A DNA stretch of 64,000 bases from Spisula solida (GCA_947247005.1 OX365960.1:20336533-20400532); one strand, 5' to 3'. Positions 11,735 through 22,893 are shown, counted from the stretch's first letter. Notes: generated by a model from the letters alone, not told the origin. Program-made: numbers and translations.

Positions 11735-12490
11735 CAATCCCCCGAAGCATTTAAATTGAGATATTGCTCAAATTAGAGTCTAAATTTGAGAAAAATCTGA
11801 AGATATATCTTTCGAAATTTTACTGTTATAAATTCAGAATAATGTTTCAGTTTTTGTGACACCAATTTTGAGGAATTTAACATAAATACACATGCCGATG
11901 ATCAGCTTCCTATGGAATTGAACATTTAAGACACACGCCGATTACCAGCTTCCTATGGAATTGAACATTAAAGACACATGCCGATGACCAGCTTCCTATG
12001 GAATTGAACATTAAAGACACATGCCGATGACCAGCTTCCTATGGAATTGAACATTAAATACACATGCCGATGACCAGCTTCCTATGGAATTGAACATTAA
12101 AGACACATGCCGATGACCAGCTTCCTATGGAATTGAACATTAAAGACACTAGCCGATTACCAGCTTCCTATGGAATTGAACATTAAAGACACATGCCGAT
12201 GACCAGCTTCCTATGGAATTGAACATTAAAGACACATGCCGATGACCAGCTTCCTATGGAATTGAACATTAAAGACACATGCCGATGACCAGCTTCCTAT
12301 GGAATTGAACATTAAATACACATGCCGATGACCAGCTTCCTATGTAATTGAACATTAAAGACACATGCCGATGACCAGCTTCCTATGGAATTGAACATTA
12401 AAGACACAAGCCGATTACCAGCTTCGTATGGAATTGAACATTAAAGACACATGCCGATAAGACTTAGCTCCCATTGAGATATTGCGTATG
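11735..12490. mobile_element. Diverged copy of the 987-1227 MITE, expanded by a minisatellite
   Basis: The left part shares CCCGAAGCAT, AAATTGAGAT, TTGCTCAAAT and GTGACACCAATTTTGAG with the element at 987-1227. After the tandem array it resumes with a CATTGAGAT segment. The array replaces the internal position of the reference element, so this copy is about three times longer. Confidence 0.55.
11888..12458 (+). repeat. 43-bp minisatellite, 13 units plus a partial
   Basis: The unit starts ACACATGCCGATGACCAGCT and ends GAACATTAAAG. Thirteen full 43-bp units run from 11888 to 12446, followed by 12 bases of another. Units are highly homogeneous, with shared variants such as ATACACATG and AGCCGATTACC, suggesting recent expansion by unequal exchange. 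Confidence 0.95.
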
Positions 12491-12535
12491 ATATTGTAAA
12501 ATTATTAATGTTCGTGTTTTTTTAATTTCACGTAT

Positions 12536-12660
12536 TATGGTAAAAAGGTAATTTGGCTGGTTCCTAAAATCGTGATTTTGAGATTTAATTTCGCGATCTT
12601 ATTTATCCGCGAAGTCACCGAAAATTTTATCTTCGCTAATATTTACAACTTAACAGTACC
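12536..12660. mobile_element. TTTCGCG-family MITE fragment
   Basis: It contains TTAATTTCGCGATCTTATTT, CCGCGAAGTCACCGAAAATT and ATCTTCGCTAATATTTACA, with the paired CGCGA motifs typical of the family. Confidence 0.5.
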
Positions 12661-12674
12661 GATCTTTACGTAAC

Positions 12675-12900
12675 TTTCCATGTACACTTTCCAGTCACAT
12701 GCTCCTGACATCGGGCGAACCAGCAGTAACCCCAGTTACCACTGAGCGTGTGATAAGTAAGGGAGTAATACCAGTACCAATTTAAACTACTTTCAAATTT
12801 GTTCGTCGCGGTCTGGGATCGAACCATAGACCTCTCGCACTTGAAATTAATCCACGAAAGCGTTGTTGCTTCATTGTCCGTTGAGTACACTTTATAAATC
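12675..12900 (-). mobile_element. tRNA-derived SINE, minus strand
   Basis: On the minus strand a perfect B box GGTTCGATCCC lies at 12815-12825, preceded by the tRNA-like CGAGAGGTCTAT. The A-box region lies near 12850-12885. The 78-codon minus frame over it is incidental. Confidence 0.6.
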
Positions 12901-15214
12901 AAAATAAATTATGAATCTGAAGAGTTAGCCACAATAGTGCACTGACTGTTCAGAGAAAATAATCATACATTGTATTAGATAAAATATGATAATACAAAAT
13001 GTAGTTATATGATACTTGTGGTTTATGATTGAAGAGTTTGAACTAATATTCGCAGTTCATATTACACAAATTATGATGTTTTATTCAGCTGCAGACCAAT
13101 CCTTTAGCGAATTCCCGTTCGCTTTTTACGAAATATGAATATTTTATTTATTTCTATTTACATACATACTGTTATTTATTCGTAATAAATGCGCTTGTGT
13201 TCAAAATTTCTCATGTTTATCTATTCGTTATACACTATTGCACATTTTGTTACATTGCAATGGTATATACGAGGAAGGGGGAGAGATAGCGAGTGACATA
13301 AAGAGAGGTAGAAAAAAGGAGCGGGTGAGAGACGGGCGGAGGGGGGAGGAAGATATGTTGTACTGTTTCAAAACAAACATAATTGTCCAGTTTAATAAAC
13401 TAACTCATCTACTCGATAACGTCACCATAACGACGTCGTACACATGTTAGCACAGAAATCACACTGAAAAAAGTAGTTTCCCGAAACATGTAAGTGGTGT
13501 AATTAATGAATTTCGAAAGTTGTAGCTGATTAATTTTTGACTGGTTAACTCATTCAAATTTGACTAACAGTAAAGAGTCCTATAATGCGACGGTCTCGAT
13601 ATCAAAAGCATATTGTTTTCTCTTAAATTGAACCTCAATATAACGACCACCTCACATAGTCTCAAAGGTGTCCTTATTATTCAGGGTTGTCCATGCATAT
13701 GTGCAGTACGTAAACAATATGCTTGTAACACATTGCGTAATTCTGACACATAGCAAGAAGTAGTAAGCAATAAGTATAAGTGTTACCTTCCGATTTCCAG
13801 AGATGCTCCAAATATTTCACATGGAAGGAATTCCTACACTATTATTATTACATGATTTGGAAACAGCTCTCAATCCATCCAAACATATTCCTTGAAAAAG
13901 GTTTAATATAATAGATCTATACTTCCATGAACATCGGTTGATGTAATTACATTATGTTATATGTATGTACACTAAAGTGCATCCCATACAAAACTATCTC
14001 TTAACGATGTATATTTGTGTACAATGTAATTAACGAGTTCGACGCAGGGGCGGTTCAGGCGAACAGGGGCGGTGGTGGCGAACAGGGGCGTAATATGTCT
14101 TAAATAAGGTAGTTTGAAAGTTTTACATCCAATTTTAAGATTACCATGGAATAATCGAATTATTTGGTGTATGATCGTTAGATTGTGCTAGATGTGCCTG
14201 ATCATTTTGGTTAACTGATTTTATATTCTTTCTGTAGAGATTGATTTATCTAGTACATGTACCGCGGTGTATCTTTAAAATCTATTAAAAAGGGCCGACT
14301 TTAAATACGTTTCACAAGTACATGTCAACACAATCATATAGCTGGCTTAGAATTGGAAGGCGCATGCATTTTAGAAATCTGCTTCTCAAATCGCTTCTTA
14401 TGAACCTATTTTCATGTTGACCAAACTGAAGTTTAAAAAGCTTGTTTTTCAGTACGTAAAGAGTAGTTTATAGAGAGTTTTTACTAGCTAGTTTTCTCAA
14501 AATACTGATTTGGTACTTACGACCCAGCGATATAGGCCGGTTTTGCATTACCTGGTTTAGTTTATTTTTGTCGGTAACATCAGAAAGAAAGCACGACTCA
14601 TCTATGTCCAAAACTGATTAACAACTCGGCCAACATAGCACATGGGCTTTAGGCTATTTGTCTGTATAACTTATTACAAACAAAGTAATGATCAAATTTG
14701 TGTACACTCTAGACCGTACATATTGGAATATAGCTATAATCTTTTTTTCAAAACTTCCTTTGTACGATTTTCAAACACATGTACATTTATACGACAAACA
14801 CATTATCAAAGAAACCTTGATAAAGTAAACGTCATTTATAGGCTATCTCAAAATTGAGACCACAATGTCAGGTCCATTTTCCCAGTTTTGTTTATTACTT
14901 TAACCTGGACATGAATTACCGGCTCTGTTAAGGTACCAGTTTTCAAGGGACCGGTGAGCGGAAGCATACCTTTAAAATGTGTCATTGTGCATTATCTAAT
15001 ATTTTACATTTTGAAGTTCTTATCAGTAGTTGAACGCACTGTCAAGACAGTCATAAAATGTTCGAAATTCAAAAGATAGATAAGAAATTACTAAACATTG
15101 TATCACAAAGTTCAAGCTGCCCAGTGATGGTGTTTACATAGTTATCATTTTAAATATGGTTCTTTGAAGGAAAAAATGAATTGAATGTTGTTAAAGAAAG
15201 ATAAAACATTTGTC
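12901..15214. other. Non-coding stretch
   Basis: No recognisable gene. A purine-rich tract lies at about 13269-13354 (GA/GGA-rich). GCGAACAGGGGCG occurs twice in 14058-14089. A 71-codon frame at 14642-14857 is unrecognised. Confidence 0.4.
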
Positions 15215-15435
15215 ATTTACTGTAAGATAAATTAATTTTCGCGGGTATTAAACTTCGTGGATTATTGTAATATGGCATTTTGGTCGTTTCTTAAATTCGT
15301 GGATTTAGAATATTGAAAAAATATTTCTTGTAACGTATTTAAGATAAATTATCGAGGTGATTTAATTTTGCGATCGAGTTCAACAGCAAAATCAACGAAA
15401 ATTAATCAACCGCGCATAGTAATGGTATTACAGAG
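15215..15435. mobile_element. Palindromic ACTGTAA...TTTTCGCGGG MITE
   Basis: The left end is TTTACTGTAAGATAAATTAA then TTTTCGCGGGTATTAAACTT. The right part carries the inverted version (AACGAAAATTAATCAACCGC, ATGGTATTACAG). One of the more complete members of this family here. Confidence 0.65.
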
Positions 15436-15762
15436 CATTGTATCGCGTAGTACACACAGCCTAGGGGTTGTTGATTGACATACGCATACGTAATCTCTAG
15501 ATACGCACCTGTATTCGTATTCAACAACGCGTGTATTGTACATAAACAATTAAAATATGTCAGACCAGACAGCAGGTAGTTAAAGGTACACTACTGATAA
15601 CTTTACATAATAATGGTGACTATTATTGTATACACTGTTTGTATTTATATTATTGTTATAATGACTTAATTGGTCATTAAAATCTAAGTTACTAACGAGA
15701 CAGCCTGTTCGATTGTCACAAGCGTCACGTGATCTATCGATGTTACTCGTCGCTTGTCCGGT

Positions 15763-16384
15763 TTGTCCGTACAGTATTCTCTTCGGCATTCTCCGTGTAG
15801 TATTCTCTTCGGGTGTCTCCGCGTAAAATTATCTTCGGCATTCTCCGTGTAGTATTCTCTTTGGGTGTCTCTGAGCAGTATTATCTTCAGGTTTCTCCGT
15901 GCAGTATTCTCTTTGGGTGTCTCCGTGCAATATTATCTTCAGGTTTCTCCGTGCAGTATTTTCTTCGGGTGACTCCGTGCAATATTATTTTCGACATTCT
16001 CCGTGTAGTATTCTCTTCGGGTGTCTCCATGCAATATTATCTTCGGCATTCTCCGTGTAATATTCTCTTCGGGTGTCTCCGTGCAATATTATCTTCGAGT
16101 TTCTCTGTGCACTATTTGCTTTGGGTGTCTCCGTGCAGTATTCTCTTTGGGTGTCTCCGTGCAATATTATCTTCAGGTTTCTCCGTGCAGTATTTTCTTC
16201 GGGTGACTCCGTGCAATATTATTTTCGGCATGCTCCGTGTAGTATTCTCTTCGGGTGACTCCGTGCAATATTTTTTTCGACATTCTCCGTGTAATATTCT
16301 CTTCGGGTGTCTCCGTGCAATATTATCTTCGGGTTTCTCTGTGCACTATTCTCTTCGGGTGTCTCCGTGCAAAAATATCTTTTG
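15763..16384 (+). repeat. 26-bp minisatellite, about 24 units
   Basis: The unit approximates CTCCGTGCAATATTATCTTC followed by GGGTGT. The family alternates between subtypes (GTGCAATATTATCTTC and GTGTAGTATTCTCTTC), giving a higher-order 52/78-bp pattern. Because 26 is not a multiple of three and the unit lacks stops, all three plus frames stay open, including a 193-codon frame at 15813-16394. That frame is an artefact of the array. Confidence 0.95.
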
Positions 16385-16453
16385 GTTTCAGTGAGCCACG
16401 GTGCAATTTTCCGAATATATCTTAATACGCAGGTACATGTAACTTCAAAATGT

Positions 16454-16700
16454 GTGTAAAGCCTGGTCACAAAACTAGTACGATGACCGCACAATTTTAA
16501 GAACTCGATCGAGTCAAAAATGTTTAGAAGTCTTATGACCTTAAGACAATTATAGCCCCTGAGCACAGCTTGTACGGTGCAAAGGATGAAATCGTATTCT
16601 GTCAATATGCCGACATCACAAGCTAGTCGTGGAGAGCTCGCTAGAAGCTCGTAGGTTCGCATGGTGCTCGCAGTGACATCGAATCGTACGATATCCGTAC
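16454..16700 (-). repeat. Third member of the CGTACG repeat family, minus orientation
   Basis: GCCTGGTCACAAAACTAGTACGATGACCG... is a diverged inverted copy of the GTACGAGCTTTGTGACCA segment near 3141-3160. ATCGTACGATATCCGTAC follows at about 16683-16700. GCTCG/CGAGC blocks are frequent. Confidence 0.5.
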
Positions 16701-17261
16701 AGCACCGGCATGTATCGACACGACTTGCAGTGTTCGTAGTTTGTTAATAAATAAAGAAAAATAATCAGGCCACTGTTGTTGTTGTTCATGTACTTCCCTC
16801 CAGTAGTTGTTGGAGCACTCCATCCATCATATGTAAAGGATAAATATTTAATTTTATTCACAATTAACACACTATAAGGACCCATCAAAGTGGTGTACAC
16901 CGGTATTCAACTTAGTTGGTTAATTTTTTTTTGGTCGTACAATTGAGTTAGGTAAAACATTGCGCGTTCCTAATTATCAATTTGTCCTATTGTTTTGGTG
17001 TATTATTTCAGATAGACTTCTTATTGAAGTGTTTGTATGAATGTAGTAGTTTTTTTTATTGAAGTGTGATGTTTAAAGTGTATGTCGATTGTTCCCACAC
17101 TAGATACTATCTTAAGTGATTTGCTAAAAGTTGGATTTACAAGATAACCGACTACAAAGAATATTGGTAACAAGTGATTGTAATCACCAACATGTACATG
17201 ACATATTTATCCGATCACCATGTAACACGGCATCTTTATTCTTTAACTTTTTAGGACTTCA

Positions 17262-17495
17262 GACAGCTAAAACTAGGTATTTCAGCCGTTTTACTGTTGA
17301 AACTAGGTCATCCAGCTTGGACAGTCAGCTTTTTAACAAAAGGGACTTGAGCAGTTCATTTTCTTTTTTTTCAGTTTTCAGTTCATTTTCTCGTTCGGTT
17401 AAGTGTTGGGCATTATGCCTTGTCTGTTTTTATGTTTTCTTTTGCTTGACTGGTTAAGTTGAGTGCTGCCTGCCCTGTCCGACGTACTATTATAT
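17262..17495 (-). repeat. Interspersed repeat 'R' (minus copy)
   Basis: Its reverse complement reads GGACAGGGCAGGCAGCACTC, AACTTAACCAGTC, AAAACATAAAA, AAAAAGCTGA and GATGACCTAGTTTCAACAGT. The same order is found on the plus strand at about 56300-57000 and 61735-61930. The 108-codon plus frame 17131-17457 overlaps it and is not a recognised protein. Confidence 0.6.
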
Positions 17496-17571
17496 TTTCA
17501 TGTAAGGCCTAAGATAAAATATTATTTGTTTCCCCTCACTCAGCTAATCTATATTTCCTTTAAGTTTTGAT

Positions 17572-17747
17572 CATTATCATAGAGTAGATTTTTCGTTGAT
17601 TTCGTTGTTAAACTCGACCACGAAATCTAATGCCCACAATTTATCGAACTCCGTGTTTTGTAATCCACGAATTTACAACCCCACGAAAATGGATTTTAAT
17701 AAAAAACGAAATTTAATACCCACAAAAATATGTGATTTTACAGTATA
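17572..17747. mobile_element. TTTTCGTTGATTTCG...TGATTTTACAGTA MITE
   Basis: It carries the family motifs in inverted form: ATTTTTCGTTGATTTCGTTG, TAATCCACGAATTTACAACC, CACGAAAATGGATTTTAATA and a terminal TGATTTTACAGTATA. Confidence 0.6.
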
Positions 17748-17761
17748 CACCAGCCTGTGTA

Positions 17762-17997
17762 TTGTTTTATCAAAGCACTTACGAAAATCTTAAAGTTACG
17801 CTCAAATTTAAATGCGTTATAATTCTACTTCAACTGCAAAATGGTTATGGATATTGGTTTGGAGGAGTTCATTAACTGAATCATTATTATATTAGTATTG
17901 CAGCTCCATTTACCACTCTTTATAATTGTAAACAAATTATAAAGAATTGAAGTTGAAGCGTAAGTTTACGATTTCCGTAAGTGGTTTGATAAAACAG
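17762..17997. mobile_element. Mariner-like MITE, TA target duplication
   Basis: About 45-bp terminal inverted repeats (GTTTTATCAAAGCACTTACG...CGTAAGTGGTTTGATAAAAC) are flanked by TA on both sides (17760-17761 and 17998-17999). It is 236 bp long without an open frame. A second copy lies at 28442-28671. TA duplication and length suggest a Tc1/mariner-derived MITE. The superfamily assignment is inferred. Confidence 0.75.
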
Positions 17998-18095
17998 TAC
18001 TCAGTGGTTATAAGTAAAATTCCAAGATTCATATAGGCTGGTGAAGGTGAATGGGGTTAAGAAGGTAGGTAGGTAGGTACAAGTTAGAACACAAG

Positions 18096-18993
18096 TTTTA
18101 TGCGGTAATATTTGGCCACATCATTTGTTTTAAATTGTCAATGTTATCTAACCATTTTAGTAACGCGTTCTGAATGTGAGTCTTTAAACTCTTTTACTAG
18201 CCATGGGCTACTAGATATTATTCGTATATAATTCTCATTAAAATGTCTACGTTAAAGCAGGATGCGTGAGATAGCATCTTAACTGATTGTTATCCGATAC
18301 ATTGAAGTCAACCTCATGTTGTCATAATTTCAATATTGGTAAACCCTTTGTTTTTGAAGTAATTATGCAATAATGTTGTAGCCACGTTTTAATTGGCTTA
18401 CAAATTATATAACATGACATTTGATTGGCTAAGAACGTTTTAAGTATTTTGTAACGTGTAATTTGATTGGTCAAAAGCTTTTAACATTTATTTTCTATGA
18501 TTTGAAAATAATGTATATTAAGTAAGATTTGATTTAGACTGGAGATATATATAGACAAACAAAGTGATCATGTAGGACTGAGAGAGTTATGATGTAGGTT
18601 TTAAGTTAGCAAAAGTGGAGTTCCACTACGCTTCATTAAAATACAATGTACTTACTAACTCTGTGTGTTAAAACATATTTGTTATTGTTAAACTATTTGG
18701 AGAAACTACAAAATAAAAATAGTAAAACTGACGGTGGATTTGTCATCACTTATTTAGTTGAGACTTTGTTATCAGACTTGAAATTATACTGGAAAAACGC
18801 ACTGGACTTACAACGTTAGCAGAGCTAAACTGACAGCTCACACAACGAACGACACAACGCTGTTACATACGAGCTAATTCCCGAAACAACAGACATAACA
18901 CTGTTGGTCTAACAACAATCGGAACTCATCATCAACACATGGAAAATGAGCTCAATTCCCACACAGTATAACAACGCCTAAACACGGCATTAC
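18096..18993 (+). repeat. 5' LTR
   Basis: 898 bp, identical to 21139-22037 except one A fewer in an A run. Promoter-like elements appear in order: three ATTGG (inverted CCAAT) boxes near 18392, 18424 and 18466, then a TATATATA box at 18546-18553. AATAAA lies downstream at about 18712, as expected for R/U5 polyadenylation. Confidence 0.9.
18423..18553 (+). promoter_or_regulatory. Putative LTR promoter: CCAAT boxes and TATA box
   Basis: Two of the three ATTGG boxes (18424-18428, 18466-18470) and TATATATA at 18546-18553 lie in the middle of the LTR, where the U3/R junction would be expected. The same set is preserved in the 3' LTR. Motif-based only. Confidence 0.45.
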
Positions 18994-18995
18994 AC

Positions 18996-19013
18996 TGGCG
19001 GAGAAGAGAGGCT
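18996..19013 (+). other. Primer-binding-like site
   Basis: TGGCGGAGAAGAGAGGCT begins two bases after the LTR. It starts with TGG, complementary to the CCA end of a tRNA. The particular tRNA was not identified. Confidence 0.55.
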
Positions 19014-19044
19014 AAAATTTGCGGTACCTCACAACATCACAGCC

Positions 19045-19300
19045 AAGCGAGTGAATTTCAACAAGCGAGTTACTACTACCATGTTAATTCTACCAAACGA
19101 ATAATTGCAACCAAGCGAGTGAATTTCAACAAGCGAGTTACTACTACCAAGTGAATTTCAACCAGCGAATAATCTCAGCTATGCGAATATCTACAAGTGA
19201 GTGCATTTCTAACAGCGAATAATCTCAGCTAAGCGAATATCTACAAGTGAGTGAATTTCTAATACGCGAAATTCAACCAATGATAAATCCAGCTAAGTGA
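19045..19300 (+). repeat. Leader tandem repeats AAGCGAGTGAATTTCAAC
   Basis: Just downstream of the primer-binding-like site are degenerate tandem copies of AAGCGAGTGAATTTCAAC and GCGAATAATCTCAGCTA/ATATCTACAAGTGAGTG units (about 19050, 19112, 19160-19200 and 19215-19260). In a non-autonomous element this leader would be where a packaging signal is expected, but that role is conjecture. Confidence 0.65.
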
Positions 19301-21126
19301 AATAGTGCAAAAAAGTGGTTTTAAATAAGTATATCTAGTTAGATCAGTGATAGAATGCATCAACTCAGAAATTGGATGTTTTCAAATTCTACCAGAATGA
19401 ACAACCGGCGGTATTCGTTGGATTTCCAACATCAAACCATATTGATTACAGGTTACGTATATCCATGGACCCATTCTACGTTCGCCACACGGAAGGTGGA
19501 AATCTGCGCTCTACAAAAACAGTAGACATTAAACTTTGGATGTGTAATTATCAGTGCACCTTCTGTGTCGATGAACTTGTACTTATTTTATGTAAATTTT
19601 GGTACTTTTATGATATTCACGTCACAGTTGAAAACTGTATTTATTATCATTGACAATGTTTTTAGTCTAACTTAATTATGTTTTTGTATTAAATTACGTA
19701 ATTGTTTCCATGCGTAAAATTTTCCAAACCTGTAGTACGTAATAATGATGTCATTAATTTTACTTTTACAAGATCAAATGAGCTTTCGGATTTCTAAGTA
19801 TATGGTCATCTTAGACATTTTGCAGTTTAGCTAATATTTATGCGGAAATAGAGAAATATGTCAACTTTAATTTAAAAGTTTAGGCATAATCGGCAACACA
19901 TGGCATTAAAATGTATGAGAGACATTTAATTAAGTATACATGTACAATATACAATGAGTTACATTATTTCTAAGGGGGTATGAGTAAGCAATATTAAAAA
20001 TAATTTATTAACTGTTTTAGGCGGTAATAATTATTTTGTTACTGGTAAAAATGGGTTAAAGCAGCAATGTTCTTGGTTGTTAAGAGCTCACAAATACTTC
20101 TAAGTTTGTATGCATGTTACGTCCTTTCAAATATCGAGGACTTCATGTATAAATAACACTTTGGACCGCGGAATTATTATCATATGATAAATTAAGGAAA
20201 TGCAGGCTCACTAAGCTCTATTTCAGTCAATCTATTTATTGTGCTACAGTAGCACTTAATATTGGTCATTGGTTATCCCAATACCATTACAGGTGTATAT
20301 TTTTTTGTGAAAAAGGTGTGAGTGTGTTATCTAGTCTATCTATTAGTGTGAGTAAGGTATTTTTTAACACATAGTACTGGTATATGTAGGATGCAGTAGT
20401 CTGCGCGGATGTTGCTTCTATGGTAGATAACAGTCAAATTCTTATATTTTAGTTGACTGGAGTCGACTGGTGATGTTTTTGCTTTCCATCGTTCTGTGTT
20501 TCCATACGGTATTTTGGAATCAACCTTAAGCGGGCTGCAGTTTAAGAACTTTATAGCTGTCTTTAATTCTCGGGATATATCCACGGTATATAATGCACTC
20601 AGCTATTGTGAGCGGGTAGCATAGGCATAAATTAATTAATTGTGCATTTACCAGAACATTGGGAAATGTAATTATATAGAATTACATAATATTGCTGATC
20701 TCAAAACCCTAGGGATGTGAACTGCATGTATAAAGAATGGAGTGTTGTCCGATATTAATCAGTTTATAAAAACAACAGGAGACAAGTAAACTAAATAATT
20801 GTCTGTCTTATTTACATGATTCTTGAAAAGATTTTACATTGCCACTTTGAATATGTTGGTAGCATTACTAACTGAAAAGGTCCGAATGTTAGGACATGGT
20901 TCCAATGAACTGTTGAAATTTGGAAAACTTCAACACTTTCCGGTTTCAGCCTTGCTGAACACTATGTTTATTAACTCTAACATTTGTGGAATAGGCACAA
21001 TATATTCAATGGCTAATAGATAATGTGACCGTGTACATGACTTTATTTGTAACTGCATATTTTTTTATATATTTAAGTACTGTTGATAAAATTGGATGAC
21101 CACTTCATAGGAATGAAGTTAAATAC

Positions 21127-21138
21127 GGGAGGGGAAAC
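21127..21138 (+). other. Polypurine tract
   Basis: CGGGAGGGGAAAC is purine-rich and abuts the 3' LTR at 21139, the expected site of plus-strand priming. Confidence 0.75.
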
Positions 21139-22037
21139 TTTTATGCGGTAATATTTGGCCACATCATTTGTTTTAAATTGTCAATGTTATCTAACCATTT
21201 TAGTAACGCGTTCTGAATGTGAGTCTTTAAACTCTTTTACTAGCCATGGGCTACTAGATATTATTCGTATATAATTCTCATTAAAATGTCTACGTTAAAG
21301 CAGGATGCGTGAGATAGCATCTTAACTGATTGTTATCCGATACATTGAAGTCAACCTCATGTTGTCATAATTTCAATATTGGTAAACCCTTTGTTTTTGA
21401 AGTAATTATGCAATAATGTTGTAGCCACGTTTTAATTGGCTTACAAATTATATAACATGACATTTGATTGGCTAAGAACGTTTTAAGTATTTTGTAACGT
21501 GTAATTTGATTGGTCAAAAGCTTTTAACATTTATTTTCTATGATTTGAAAATAATGTATATTAAGTAAGATTTGATTTAGACTGGAGATATATATAGACA
21601 AACAAAGTGATCATGTAGGACTGAGAGAGTTATGATGTAGGTTTTAAGTTAGCAAAAGTGGAGTTCCACTACGCTTCATTAAAATACAATGTACTTACTA
21701 ACTCTGTGTGTTAAAACATATTTGTTATTGTTAAACTATTTGGAGAAACTACAAAATAAAAATAGTAAAACTGACGGTGGATTTGTCATCACTTATTTAG
21801 TTGAGACTTTGTTATCAGACTTGAAATTATACTGGAAAAAACGCACTGGACTTACAACGTTAGCAGAGCTAAACTGACAGCTCACACAACGAACGACACA
21901 ACGCTGTTACATACGAGCTAATTCCCGAAACAACAGACATAACACTGTTGGTCTAACAACAATCGGAACTCATCATCAACACATGGAAAATGAGCTCAAT
22001 TCCCACACAGTATAACAACGCCTAAACACGGCATTAC
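21139..22037 (+). repeat. 3' LTR
   Basis: 899 bp. See the 5' LTR for motifs. The 62-codon frame at 21689-21877 lies inside the LTR and is not conserved coding sequence. Confidence 0.9.
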
Positions 22038-22126
22038 ACAAGTATGACTCGGAAATAATATTAAACTTGTGATTCTAAATAAAATAAGAAACTAGCGAGT
22101 TTGAATAAATAATGACTAGAAAACCA

Positions 22127-22308
22127 TCAACATTGGTCCATAATGAAAATGTTTATCTCATTTAAGCTATTCAGCAGGCTGTTCGATATAACTTGAAAGG
22201 TGCACCTGTTTGCGTTTTCAGTACAATCATGATACTGGTGTCTATAATCATGTCTGTCATCGCTGTTGGCTGAAATGTAACTAACTAGCGCTCCAAACCC
22301 AATCGAGC
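22127..22308 (-). pseudogene. 3' half of an unidentified open frame split by a transposon
   Basis: This minus-strand segment encodes about 60 residues ending ...NEINIFIMDQC then TGA at 22127-22129. It contains SIGFGALVSYISAN and two Cys. It continues the frame of 23107-23289 if the element at 22314-23106 and one copy of its 5-bp target duplication are removed. I recognise no family. It could be the C-terminal exon of a host gene or a chance frame. The composition is mixed and not repeat-like. The AATAAA polyadenylation signal is not obvious on the minus strand downstream. Confidence 0.4.
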
Positions 22309-22476
22309 GTTTACACCCCGTGTACCCCGACAAGACGTGTTAGCCTGAATAAGAGAGGTTAGGTATTTTATGCCTTTTTTCATTTATTTCGTGTCTACAC
22401 CATTTAATCGACGAACATATATGTGTGCAGTGGTTCTTCCTCGACACGGAGATGTATTTTTGTTCGACCACAAACG

Positions 22477-22643
22477 TCACATAGAGGATCTTGCACGAGT
22501 GCTCATTACATACGAGTTTTATTACACGAGTGGACAAAATGATATGACACGAGGCTTTGCCGAGTGTCATATTGTTTTTGTCGACGAGTTTAATAAAACT
22601 CGTATGTAATGAGCACGAATGTAAGATTCTATTTATCACATAA
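22477..22643. repeat. Palindrome nested in the TIR element
   Basis: GTGCTCATTACATACGAGTT...AACTCGTATGTAATGAGCAC with a centre ATGACACGAGGC/GCCGAGTGTCAT. It is nearly perfect over about 75 bp per arm. The 79- and 106-codon frames at 22340-22660 are by-products of the inverted repeat. Confidence 0.85.
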
Positions 22644-22816
22644 CCTAAGAAAACGCTCAATATTGTTCAGAATGATGATGTGCGCTGCATATGTTTCAGC
22701 CAAAATTTAGCGGTACAATGAGTGCGACGTCATGGCGACGTTGATATTATCATGACGTCAGTGACGGATCAATGCATGGATTGGCTAACGTCACGTCAAG
22801 CTAATTTAAATATTTA

Positions 22817-22893
22817 TTGCACGGTCTGGGAGTGCCGAACGATATTTACGTCACGGCTTTACGGCACTCCTGGACCGCATGTTATGTGATAAA
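22817..22893. repeat. Second palindrome nested in the TIR element
   Basis: GCGGTCCAGGAGTGCCGTAA (minus) pairs with GCACGGTCTGGGAGTGCCGAA. It is followed by GTTATGTGATAAAT, the inverse of ATTTATCACATAAC-like sequence at 22632-22644. Confidence 0.8.

Larger units (their letters stand above)
18091..22042 (+). mobile_element. Complete non-autonomous LTR retroelement with 5-bp target duplication
   Basis: Two direct repeats of 898 and 899 bp flank an internal region of 2145 bp. The element is bounded by ACAAG at 18091-18095 and 22038-22042. A TGG-starting primer-binding-like site lies 2 bp after the 5' LTR, and a polypurine tract directly precedes the 3' LTR, which fixes the plus orientation. The internal region has no protease, reverse transcriptase, RNase H or integrase motif. 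Its longest frame is 93 codons (19372-19653), unrecognised. It therefore resembles LARD-type elements mobilised in trans. The LTRs differ by a single A (run at about 18792 versus 21835), implying very recent insertion. LTR ends are not the usual TG...CA (TTTTATG...CATTAC). Confidence 0.9.

Noticed and set aside
10072..12458. CRISPR-like arrays
   Set aside because: The tandem units are contiguous without unique spacers, and the window is eukaryotic.
15813..16394. 193-codon ORF with Ser/Phe/Leu/Cys repeats
   Set aside because: Translation of the 26-bp array. Sister frames give similar peptides, so the frame is not selected.
18096..22037. Endogenous retrovirus
   Set aside because: LTR structure is present, but no gag, pol or env-like frame was found in the 2.1-kb interior. 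There is nothing to support a viral origin.
22340..22660. 79- and 106-codon frames on opposite strands
   Set aside because: They mirror each other across a nearly perfect palindrome inside a TIR element.
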